Assembly: GCA_026396335.1 (NCBI GenBank) | Contig: JAPLWZ010000098.1 | Span: 1 to 11,584 of the forward strand | Source: Microcaldota archaeon | Lineage (GTDB): Archaea > Micrarchaeota > Micrarchaeia > Anstonellales > Anstonellaceae | Length of the DNA: 11,584 nt | Direction of reading: 5' to 3' | Shown: piece by piece, positions 1 through 6,636 of the stretch | Layout of the letters: the number at the start of each line of letters is the position of its first letter | Position numbering within the stretch: the stretch's first letter is position 1 | Program-made: the position numbers and the translations under genes | The notes under the pieces: generated by a model | The model's input: only the letters and a program-made list of their open reading frames with translations | What the model was told of the DNA's origin: nothing | Databases searched by the model: none

Positions 1-2
1 AG

Positions 3-1577
3 GCTTACAACACCGCCATTATCCTTAACCCTACTTTTTCAGAGGCTTATTTCAACAGGGGGCTTTGCCATTACAATTTGAAGAACTTTGACAAGGCGAT
101 TGCGGACTATACAAAATCCGCGGACCTTGACCCGAAAAACCCGGTCATATACAACAACAGGGGAGACGCGTACTACCGAAAGCAGGACTTCAATGCCGCA
201 ATCGAGGATTACGAGCGGGCGCTTGTGATAAACACAAAGTACCTGAAGGCATTCTACAACAGGGGGCTGGCATACGCCTGCCTGCAGGACTATGAAAAGG
301 CAGTGGAAGACTTCACCGAGGTAATTTCGCTCAACTCAAACTTCTCGGAAGCATACCACATACGCGGGCTGGCGTACGATTACCTGAACCAGCTTGACAA
401 GGCAATAAAGGATTATGACAAGGCAATCGAGCTCAACCCGCAGTTCACGGAAGCGATAAACCACCGCGACATTGCAAAGAGCAAGGCTGCAGGAGGCGGA
501 GGGGGCGGCGCACCCGGAACCGCGGCTGTGGGCGAAGCGGCGCAGAACGCGGGCATAAACGCAGTGAAGCTCCTTTCAAAACCCACCATGAAATTCATCG
601 ATGTGGCGGGCATGCACAAGATGAAAGAGGAAATTAACGAGTCGATTATTTACCCGCTCCTAAAGCCCGACCTTGCGCGCAAGTACGGCAAGCTTGCAGG
701 CGGCGGCATATTGCTTTACGGCCCGCCAGGCTGCGGAAAAACATTCATCATGAAGGCGGCGGCAGGCGAATGCAACTCAAGCTTCATCAACGCGAAAATC
801 TCGGACATATTGGACATGTATGTGGGCAACACTGAAAAGAACCTGCACAACATTTTCGAAACTGGACGCAAGAATCCGCCGTGCATCATCTTTTTCGACG
901 AAGCAGAGGCGCTGGGCGGCCGCCGTGACGAAATGTCCCAGTCCACGCAGTACATGAAAATGGCAGTCAATCAGCTGCTGTTTGAAATGGACGGCATAGA
1001 ATCGAACAACGTGAACGTGCTGGTGGTCGGCGCAACAAACGCACCCTGGGACGTTGACCCGGCACTCCGAAGGTCCGGGCGTTTCGGAAAAACCATATTC
1101 ATACCCGAGCCGGACTTCAAGAGCCGCGTGGACATACTAAAGATGCACGTGAAGAGGGTGCCGGCCGCATCAAGCATAGCATTCAACAGGATAGCACTTG
1201 CCACTGTCGGGTATGCGAGCGCAGACCTCAAGGCAATAGTTGAGGAGGCGGCGGCGATACCGTGGCGTGACGCATTCAAGACAGGCCGCCAGCGCGCGGT
1301 GACGAGCGAAGACTTCATCACAGCCATCAAGAAAAAGAAAAGCTCGCTTCCGCCCTGGTACGAACAGGCGAAAAAGCAGATCGGCACGCAGGAAGAAAAA
1401 ACCGTGGTGGACGGCAAGGAGCACATCAAGATCACCGAAAGCAAGCTCGCGGGCGCGGAAAAGGAGGCATTCAAGGATTTGCTGGATGTCATCAAGAAGC
1501 GCAACGAAATCTGGAACAAGGCGTGGGTCTGGCTGCAGAGGCACTTCGCGCTCTACATGCCGATAATGATATTCTAG
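3..1577 (+). CDS. TPR-repeat AAA+ ATPase (5' partial)
   Basis: The reading frame is open to the left edge and already encodes TPR sequence at position 3, so the true start lies outside the window and the TTG at 78 is internal. About four tetratricopeptide repeats (recurrent A-Y-x-N-R-G and D-Y-x-K-A-I-x-L-N-P) run to about 470. A Gly/Ala linker with six glycines (about 490-515) leads into one AAA+ module. That module has Walker A GPPGCGKT at 720-743, Walker B ending in FFDE at 891-902, sensor-1 ATN at 1032-1040, and an arginine-finger segment RRSGRF at about 1071-1088. The C-terminal PPWYEQA resembles single-ring AAA proteins of the Vps4/CDC48-like classes. Known for the family: ATP-driven remodelling or unfolding by hexamers. 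The TPR domain presumably recruits a client or partner. No protease domain is fused. The next gene, a PrsW-type protease, starts 18 bases downstream and is probably cotranscribed. ATPase activity is confident; the substrate is unknown. Confidence 0.9.
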   Translation, partial: AYNTAIILNPTFSEAYFNRGLCHYNLKNFDKAIADYTKSADLDPKNPVIYNNRGDAYYRKQDFNAAIEDYERALVINTKYLKAFYNRGLAYACLQDYEKAVEDFTEVISLNSNFSEAYHIRGLAYDYLNQLDKAIKDYDKAIELNPQFTEAINHRDIAKSKAAGGGGGGAPGTAAVGEAAQNAGINAVKLLSKPTMKFIDVAGMHKMKEEINESIIYPLLKPDLARKYGKLAGGGILLYGPPGCGKTFIMKAAAGECNSSFINAKISDILDMYVGNTEKNLHNIFETGRKNPPCIIFFDEAEALGGRRDEMSQSTQYMKMAVNQLLFEMDGIESNNVNVLVVGATNAPWDVDPALRRSGRFGKTIFIPEPDFKSRVDILKMHVKRVPAASSIAFNRIALATVGYASADLKAIVEEAAAIPWRDAFKTGRQRAVTSEDFITAIKKKKSSLPPWYEQAKKQIGTQEEKTVVDGKEHIKITESKLAGAEKEAFKDLLDVIKKRNEIWNKAWVWLQRHFALYMPIMIF

Positions 1578-1584
1578 GAATTTT

Positions 1585-1591
1585 GGGGGAG
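1585..1591 (+). promoter_or_regulatory. Ribosome binding site for the PrsW-like gene
   Basis: The G-rich GGGGGAG lies four bases upstream of GTG at 1596. The nearby ATG at 1594 is followed at once by TGA, so this site together with the long downstream frame selects GTG 1596 as the start. Confidence 0.6.
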
Positions 1592-1595
1592 AAAT

Positions 1596-3101
1596 GTGAG
1601 GAAGCTCTTCATTCTTGCAGTCCTGCTCCTCGCCCTCACGCCGCTTATTTTTGCCGACCAATTGGGTGAACAGCTCTCGCGTTTCGGCGCTCTCTTGGAC
1701 GCGAATATCTCAATTACGAACAATGAGCTTATGGCAAGCCCGCAGATAGTATTTGTCACCATCACGGCGCACAACCAATATTCCACAACCATGCCGATTT
1801 ATGTGATACGAAATCAGGGCTACGGATGGGAAGTGGTCAAGCTCGTAGGCTCGCTGCCGCCTAATTCCTATGCGCCGATTGAACTTGATGTTGAAGTGAA
1901 CTACAGGAAAATAACCGGCCGGAATACGCAGTACGCAGTGGTGGCGCGCGGCGGGGACGGGCAGCTTTACGGCAAATACTTCAGCATAATAGAGGACTGG
2001 GGCGCGTACGAAACAGGCATACAGGACGGGATCAATTCAACTGCGATGACAATTGTCCCGATCATCGGAATCCTGCTGATCGCACTCGTGTTCATCGTCT
2101 TCAAAGTGGCATACGAAAGCAAAAGCCCCGGATTAGACAGCACTGAGTTTACCATGAAGAGCATTGTGTTCCCGGAAACGGAAGGTCGGCCGTTCGAGGA
2201 AAAAGTCGCAGACCTGGTGGTGCATCCGCTTATCCTCATCGTTGAACTTGGCTGCGCAGCGATACTGGTGCTTATGATGCATCAAACGCTTGTGCAGGCC
2301 AGCGGACCGGAGAATGTTGACCAGCTTGTTGCAATTGCAGGCGTGGGCTCGTTTTTCGTGCCTTTCCTGTATTTTGCCGCCGCATGGTACTTTGAAAAGC
2401 GTGAAGAACTGAAGCCCCTTCGCTTCTTCGCAGGCATTTTCATCTGGGGCATGTTTGCCGCATTCTGCTCCCTCTTAGTCAGTTCCTATCTTGTAGGCAT
2501 GCTTTCCGGAAGCGACTTGCTGCCCTACGCCGGAATAATCGCAATAATGTTCATTGCGCCAATTGTCGAGGAAACAATGAAGGGCCTTGGGATACTTGGC
2601 ATGTCTGGTCACCACGAATACAATGACACGCTCACCGGCCTCTTGCTTGGCTTTACCTGCGGCGTGGGATTCGCATTCATGGAAAATTGGTTTTATTTCT
2701 CTGCGAAGACCAACCCGTTTGACGTCGGGCTTGCCACATGGGGCATGCTCGTGCTCTACAGGTCGTTCTTCAATTCGCTTGCGCACGGCTGCTTTACTGC
2801 CGCCATATCCGCGCCCATCGGCTATTTGCGGAGCATCCCATCGCTCAAGCGCTATGCACGGCTTGCATTCGTGCCCGCACTATTCCTTGCGATTTCAATC
2901 CACATCCTATTCAACACAACCGCGCTTGCTGACGGCTATGCTGTTGCAGACCGCGAGGTCCCGTTCTACCTCTTCAACCCCATGATGATCATCCTCCTTG
3001 CCGCGTTCTTCTTCCTGTTCATCGTGCTTGCCACAATTGACGAAAAGAAGCGGAAAGTGGCAGAGAAACACAAAGACATAATGAAACACGCTTGGTCGTA
3101 A
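1596..3101 (+). CDS. PrsW-family intramembrane metalloprotease with N-terminal ectodomain
   Basis: A 501-residue protein starting at GTG. Residues 1-20 form a signal peptide (MRKLF, then a hydrophobic run ending at F-A-D). Residues 21-145 are a probable beta-rich extracytoplasmic domain. A membrane segment spans about 150-170, followed by a short charged stretch and a polytopic region from about 208 to 485. The PrsW (peptidase M82, related to CPBP/Abi proteins) signature is complete: E325-E326-x-x-K329, M-E363-N364, A-H397-G and H436-x-x-x-N440, each in or beside a hydrophobic helix. Known for the family: Bacillus PrsW makes the first cut in an anti-sigma factor. Archaeal members mostly lack known substrates. 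The ectodomain and extra membrane helix are unlike the compact bacterial protein and could sense a ligand or bind substrate. The C-terminus is a short lysine-rich cytoplasmic tail. Probably cotranscribed with the upstream TPR-AAA+ gene. Family assignment is strong; the role is unknown. Confidence 0.85.
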   Translation: MRKLFILAVLLLALTPLIFADQLGEQLSRFGALLDANISITNNELMASPQIVFVTITAHNQYSTTMPIYVIRNQGYGWEVVKLVGSLPPNSYAPIELDVEVNYRKITGRNTQYAVVARGGDGQLYGKYFSIIEDWGAYETGIQDGINSTAMTIVPIIGILLIALVFIVFKVAYESKSPGLDSTEFTMKSIVFPETEGRPFEEKVADLVVHPLILIVELGCAAILVLMMHQTLVQASGPENVDQLVAIAGVGSFFVPFLYFAAAWYFEKREELKPLRFFAGIFIWGMFAAFCSLLVSSYLVGMLSGSDLLPYAGIIAIMFIAPIVEETMKGLGILGMSGHHEYNDTLTGLLLGFTCGVGFAFMENWFYFSAKTNPFDVGLATWGMLVLYRSFFNSLAHGCFTAAISAPIGYLRSIPSLKRYARLAFVPALFLAISIHILFNTTALADGYAVADREVPFYLFNPMMIILLAAFFFLFIVLATIDEKKRKVAEKHKDIMKHAWS

Positions 3102-3144
3102 TGGAGCATGCTCAGCCCTGTTGAGGCGCGCTCAAGGGGCAAGG

Positions 3145-3153
3145 TTTTTATCA
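3145..3153 (+). promoter_or_regulatory. Putative TATA box for the pilin-like gene
   Basis: TTTTTATCA is centred 26 bases upstream of ATG 3175, the spacing expected if transcription begins at or next to the start codon (leaderless). It lies between the PrsW-like stop at 3101 and the ATG, so the gene can be expressed independently. Confidence 0.5.
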
Positions 3154-3174
3154 GTAAATGGGTGTGATTATAGC

Positions 3175-3627
3175 ATGAATTCAAAACGCGGGCAAGTCAG
3201 CACGGAACTTCTCATCATAATAGGCATGATGCTGCTTCTGCTTGTGCCTCTGCTTTACTACTCTTACAGCCGTGCGAACGTTGTCAAAGAGGACGCCGGC
3301 ATCCAGAAGGCTGAATTCGCAGTGCAGAGGATGGCAAGGCTCGCTGACTCCATAGGTTACATGGGCGGCGCAAGCGAGATACTTGATGAAATACAGCTTC
3401 CGCAGTACGTAAAATCAATTTCCGTAGATGAAAAAACAGGGCATGACATAATTATCGAGATGGACTCCACGACCGGCATAAAGCAGATAGTGAAGTCATC
3501 CGCATTCAAGATCAAGGCAGTGGGTTTTGACAACAGGAAACTGCAGGAAGGCAGCTACTGGGTGGACATAAAGGCGATTTCAGACCCGGCAAACCCGGAT
3601 TACCAGATTCTGATGACGCTGCAGTAA
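3175..3627 (+). CDS. Class III signal peptide (type IV pilin-like) protein
   Basis: A 150-residue protein. It begins MNSKRG followed by QVSTE and a helix of about 18 hydrophobic residues. This is the archaeal class III signal peptide: cleavage is expected after G6 by a prepilin peptidase of the EppA/FlaK type, leaving Gln at +1 and the conserved Glu at +5. The rest is a soluble domain of about 115 residues with no motif I recognise. Known: such proteins form type IV pilus-like filaments or small surface assemblies. ATG 3175 is chosen because it puts the basic residues and the QxSxE motif at the N-terminus and sits at leaderless spacing from a TATA-like box; the in-frame TTG 54 bases upstream would put 18 unrelated residues in front of the signal. 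No pilus ATPase, platform protein or peptidase gene is in the window, so this may be an orphan minor pilin. Confidence 0.8.
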   Translation: MNSKRGQVSTELLIIIGMMLLLLVPLLYYSYSRANVVKEDAGIQKAEFAVQRMARLADSIGYMGGASEILDEIQLPQYVKSISVDEKTGHDIIIEMDSTTGIKQIVKSSAFKIKAVGFDNRKLQEGSYWVDIKAISDPANPDYQILMTLQ

Positions 3628-3629
3628 CT

Positions 3630-3660
3630 TCTTTTTATTTCTTTTTTATATTTATTTTTC
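3630..3660 (+). terminator. T-tract terminator after the pilin-like gene
   Basis: Starting three bases after the stop codon there are T5, T6 and T5 runs (3632-3636, 3642-3647, 3655-3659) with no G-rich stem, typical of archaeal oligo-T termination. The facing gene pyrC stops at 3665; on its own strand this spacer is A-rich, so it serves only the plus-strand gene. Confidence 0.7.
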
Positions 3661-3664
3661 AAAA

Positions 3665-4933
3665 CTAGAACACAGACTTTACTTCCTTGCCTTCGCCTGG
3701 CTCGGAAAGCACCTTTTCTCCGTCGTACGCGAGCTTGCCGCGCAGGTACACGCCCTCTATTTTCCCATATACTTCCTTGCCTTCAAACGGGGTCCAGCTG
3801 CACTTGCTCATGCGGTTTTCCGCGGTGATTTTCCACTTCTTTTTCATGTCCACGAGTACAAAGTCCGCATCAGCGTTGATTTCAAAGAAGCATTTGCCGG
3901 CGAGCTTGAATGCGTGCGCGGGATTGCACGAGCACATGCGCGCCACCTGTTCCAGTGTGAGGCGCTTGTCATGAACTGCGTTCAGCATGAGCGGGAGAAG
4001 GGTGCCTACGCCTGGGAAGCCTGGCGCGCCATCCATCTTGTGCGAGATTAAATGAGGCGCATGGTCTGATGCGATTATTGTGTCATCACCAAGCAAGCGC
4101 CAAAGCGCTGCAACCTCGCGCTTGTCGCGTATGGGCGGATTGATCTTGCCAAGTGGGCCCAGGCGCTTCAAGTCATCGGTTGAAAGGAACAGGTGAGCGG
4201 GATTGACTTCATGCGTCGCATTCGGGTAACGGCGCACCAGCTCTATTTCCAAGCCGGTTGTGACGTGGCAGATGTGCACGCGCCTGTCGAGTTTTGCAGC
4301 CTCCTTAAGCGCAAACTCGCAGGCAATCTGCGATGCAATCTTGTCGCGGATTTTTTCGTGCGCATGATAATGTTTTTGGCGCTCCTCAATCCTTGCCTTG
4401 TCTTCCGCATGCACGCAAACAGGGCGGTATTTTGAGAATGTCTTGAAGTGCTTTATTGCAGCCTCGTTTGAACAGCGAAGGTCGCTTTTCGTGTCCGTGA
4501 GGAATAATTTGAGCGATGGTGCGCCTGATTCTTCCGCCTCGCGCTGGTTTGTTTCCGATGCGCCGAATCGCAGCTGGTAGTCGCAGCGGGATTTTGATGC
4601 TGCAATGGCACGCTTTGCCGCGTATGCTTCAAGCGTGGTGGTTGCAGGGTTCTTGTAGTTCGGCATGTCGATTATTGTTGTCACGCCGCCGGCAAGCGCG
4701 GATGCGCTGCCTGTTGAAAAGTCCTCCTTGCTTGTGTCTTCAGGATCGCGGAAGTGCACGTGCGCGTCTATTGCGCCAGGTAGAATGTGGAGCCCGCCCG
4801 CATCCACCACTTCTGCGCCCTTGTAGTCAATATTCCGCCCGATATGCGCGATTTTTCCATTCTCATCTATTGCAATGTCCGCAGCAATAATGGCGAACGG
4901 GGAAACGATTTTGCCGCCTTTGATAATGATCAT
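3665..4933 (-). CDS. pyrC: Dihydroorotase
   Basis: A 422-residue amidohydrolase that interconverts N-carbamoyl-aspartate and dihydroorotate in the cytoplasm, the third step of UMP synthesis. The full set of metal and catalytic residues is visible: H58-x-H60-F-R-D63-P, the lysine expected to be carboxylated at K142 (S-L-K-L-F), H175 (V-H-A-E-D), H223 (H-I-C-H-V-T-T) and D290 (A-S-D-H-A-P-H). The A-G-G-V-T-T-I-I-D-M-P-N stretch around residues 82-93 is typical of type I dihydroorotases. Length is normal. Its ATG overlaps the TGA of pyrK as ATGA (4930-4933), so the two are translationally coupled and it is the last gene of the pyrD-pyrK-pyrC operon. Allantoinase and hydantoinase are relatives, but the motifs and pyr neighbours make dihydroorotase the clear choice. 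Confidence 0.95.
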   Translation of the reverse strand: MIIIKGGKIVSPFAIIAADIAIDENGKIAHIGRNIDYKGAEVVDAGGLHILPGAIDAHVHFRDPEDTSKEDFSTGSASALAGGVTTIIDMPNYKNPATTTLEAYAAKRAIAASKSRCDYQLRFGASETNQREAEESGAPSLKLFLTDTKSDLRCSNEAAIKHFKTFSKYRPVCVHAEDKARIEERQKHYHAHEKIRDKIASQIACEFALKEAAKLDRRVHICHVTTGLEIELVRRYPNATHEVNPAHLFLSTDDLKRLGPLGKINPPIRDKREVAALWRLLGDDTIIASDHAPHLISHKMDGAPGFPGVGTLLPLMLNAVHDKRLTLEQVARMCSCNPAHAFKLAGKCFFEINADADFVLVDMKKKWKITAENRMSKCSWTPFEGKEVYGKIEGVYLRGKLAYDGEKVLSEPGEGKEVKSVF

Positions 4934-5709
4934 AATTTCACAGCCCTTCCTGTCCTGTCACGCCAAACCTTTTCAAATTCAGTGTTATCCTTCAATTCGC
5001 CCCAGTAGAACATGGGCCCGTCCCAGCAGACGATCTTGTCGCCCATGCAGCAGTGCCCGCACACGCCTATGCCGCATTTCATGTAGCGCTCGGTGAGTAT
5101 CTGGCATACGGTTTTGTGCTTTTCCGCGAGCCGCGCGACTGCGCCCATCATTTTCTCGGGCCCGCAGGTGTAAACCATGTCGAACTTTTCTTTTTTGAGA
5201 AGTTCTTCTGCTGCCACCAATACGTTCCCTTTCATTCCGGCGCTCCCGTCATCTGTGGTGAATATTGTTTTGCAAGTTGCGGGCTTCATCAGGAGCCCCT
5301 TGCTCCGCGCGCCGCAGATTGCTGTTGCGCTGATGCCTTTTTTCTTTGCGACTGCCGCAATGTAGCGGAGAGGGGCGAATCCGTAGCCGCCGCCAACCAG
5401 CAGAATCCGCTTTCCTTTCTTTGGCAGCTCAAACCCCCTGCCATATGGGCCGCGGTACCAGATTTTCTGCCCTGCCTTCAAATTGCAAAGCGCTCGCGAG
5501 AATTTGCCGCGCGCACCAACAGAAATCACAAGCGGCACGGCGCCTGCAAGCGAAAATGGCTTTTCATCCTCGAAACCAGGCAGCCAGGCCATAATAAACT
5601 GGCCAGGTTTGGCGGCAGGCAGCTTAACGTCCAGCGTGAACGTAGTCACAATGTCATTTTCTTTTTCCACTGATTTGATGGTCGCTATTTTCGGAAGCAT
5701 AACAATCAT
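4930..5709 (-). CDS. pyrK: Dihydroorotate dehydrogenase B, electron transfer subunit
   Basis: A 259-residue iron-sulfur flavoprotein that passes electrons from dihydroorotate, via FMN in PyrD, through a [2Fe-2S] cluster and FAD to NAD+. Order of parts: FAD-binding barrel with K50-P-F-S53, nucleotide-binding fold with GGGYGFAP at 106-113, a C-G-P-E motif at 182-185, and cluster ligands C212, C217, C220 and C228 (C-x4-C-x2-C-x7-C). All are present, so this subunit looks functional. Its ATG overlaps the TGA of pyrD as ATGA (5706-5709) and its own stop overlaps the pyrC ATG. A second ATG at 5700 (residue 4) is possible, but the overlap favours the first. A PyrK partner places the neighbouring PyrD in class 1B. 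Hydrogenase or sulfide dehydrogenase gamma subunits look similar, but the context decides. Confidence 0.93.
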   Translation of the reverse strand: MIVMLPKIATIKSVEKENDIVTTFTLDVKLPAAKPGQFIMAWLPGFEDEKPFSLAGAVPLVISVGARGKFSRALCNLKAGQKIWYRGPYGRGFELPKKGKRILLVGGGYGFAPLRYIAAVAKKKGISATAICGARSKGLLMKPATCKTIFTTDDGSAGMKGNVLVAAEELLKKEKFDMVYTCGPEKMMGAVARLAEKHKTVCQILTERYMKCGIGVCGHCCMGDKIVCWDGPMFYWGELKDNTEFEKVWRDRTGRAVKL

Positions 5710-6487
5710 TCCTCGAGATGGAGCTGTGAAATTTCGGAATAGCCGTTTTCTTTCATGAATGCGCTCATTTCTGATGCGATTGCGCGGAATGCGTCCTTGC
5801 GGAGCGCCACTCCGGTTCCAACACCGACCGCGGTTGCGCCCGCCATGATCATTTCTATTGCGTCCGTGCCTGTTGCCACGCCGCCTGTGCCGATTATCGG
5901 TACTGAGGGGCCAATCGCTTTCCTAACGTTATACACGCACTTGAGCGCAATTGGCTTCAGGAGCGGGCCTGAGATGCCGCCGAACCTGTTGTGCAGCACG
6001 CCGCGCTTTGCACTCGCGTCAATGTACATGCCGCTCATCGTGTTTGTGGCAGTTATGCAGTTTGCGCCCGCATCCACGCACGCCTTTGCGATTTCGCCTA
6101 TGTTCGGAACGTCTGGCGAGAGTTTTATGGAGAATGGGATGCGCGTGCTTGCCCTGACGCTGCGCGTTACCGCAACCGCATCCTCAATGCAACAATGCTT
6201 GCAATTACTGGAACACCAGCCTCTTTTACCGCACGGCGTATTTCGAGTATTTCATCTTCCACGCCCGGGTTTGAGAGACCGATTGCGTTAATGTAAAGCC
6301 CATCCGCATCCATCATTGTCGGGTTGCTGTGCCCTTCCCTTGGTTGGAGGGAACATGATTTGCTGGTGGCCGCGCCTGCGCCTTCTTTCGCTGCGCGTAT
6401 GAGGAGGTTGGCATTGTTGCCGCGTATGCCGGATGCAAGAATAAGGGGGTTCCGCAGCGTCAATCCGCATAGCGTTACCCCGAGCAT
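5706..6487 (-). pseudogene. pyrD: Dihydroorotate dehydrogenase B catalytic subunit, internal deletion plus frameshift
   Basis: Two reading frames together give most of a class 1B dihydroorotate dehydrogenase (FMN enzyme, dihydroorotate to orotate). The first runs from ATG 6487 to TAA at 6167-6169 and holds the N-terminus: N-P-L-I-L-A-S-G, T-S-K-S, I-N-A-I-G-L-S-N-P-G and P-V-I-A-S-I-V. The second takes over near 6185-6195, reading E-D-A-V, then I-K-L-S-P-D-V, T-N-T-M-S-G-M, F-G-G-I-S-G-P and I-I-G-T-G-G-V, ending at 5706. The family segment with E-L-N-x-S-C-P-N, which carries the catalytic base cysteine, is missing; about 42-44 residues are absent (about 127-130 bases, length 1 mod 3). As written the protein cannot be made whole or be active. 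ATG 6487 is preferred over the in-frame TTG at 6514, which would add unconserved residues and lie in the promoter. An assembly deletion is possible because pyrK and pyrC are intact. Confidence 0.85.
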
Positions 6488-6499
6488 AGTACGACCTTT

Positions 6500-6527
6500 G
6501 TATATATGTCGCAACGTCTTTTTATCC
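6500..6527 (-). promoter_or_regulatory. Promoter region of the pyr operon
   Basis: Two candidate TATA boxes read on the minus strand: GGATAAAAAGA at 6527-6517 and CATATATAC at 6508-6500. The first is centred about 34 bases from ATG 6487 and would give a leader of a few bases. The second is only about 17 bases from the ATG, too close unless translation starts further in. The first is therefore preferred. Confidence 0.45.
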
Positions 6528-6528
6528 G

Positions 6529-6622
6529 TGTCGCTCCGCGACAGCTTTTGCCTACGGGCAAAAGGTGCCCCTTTTTTGCTTGCAAAAAAGCGGGCCGTCT
6601 AGAAAACGCCTGCGAGCGTTTT
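6529..6622. repeat. Run of four consecutive hairpins
   Basis: Four inverted repeats follow each other with short gaps. (1) TGTCGC-TCC-GCGACA at 6529-6543. (2) CTTTTGCC-TACG-GGCAAAAG at 6545-6564. (3) CTTTTTTGC-TT-GCAAAAAAG at 6571-6590, extended outward by GCCC (6567-6570) and GGGC (6592-6595) with one bulged base. (4) AAAACGC-CTGCGA-GCGTTTT at 6603-6622. All arms are perfect and the four sequences differ. They lie after the CBS gene stop and before the pyr promoter, so on the minus strand they could form a structured 3' UTR or terminator, a small RNA, or a REP-like element. Which of these applies is not visible here. Confidence 0.75.
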
Positions 6623-6636
6623 TTATTCGTGTTGCC

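Noticed and set aside
78..80. TTG as the start of the TPR-AAA+ protein
   Set aside because: The same frame is open back to the window edge and encodes TPR repeat sequence, so the gene starts upstream of the window.
3104..3113. Ten-base palindrome GAGCATGCTC after the PrsW-like gene
   Set aside because: Too short to assign; no copies seen in the window and no T-run beside it to make a terminator.
3121..3174. TTG 3121 as the start of the pilin-like protein
   Set aside because: It would bury the signal peptide behind 18 unrelated residues and lies upstream of the TATA-like box.
5053..5673. Long plus-strand open frame opposite pyrK
   Set aside because: A shadow of pyrK, whose motifs are complete on the other strand.
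6488..6514. TTG 6514 as the pyrD start
   Set aside because: It lies within the candidate promoter and adds residues not expected in the family; ATG 6487 starts just before the conserved G-L-T-L-R-N-P.
6529..6622. The hairpin run as a CRISPR array or insertion sequence end
   Set aside because: The stems differ in sequence, there are no equal spacers, and no transposase or cas gene is nearby.
6529..6622. A relocated copy of the missing pyrD or OPT segment
   Set aside because: No frame in the window encodes the missing S-C-P-N block or the missing OPT N-terminal block, so a local rearrangement is not supported.
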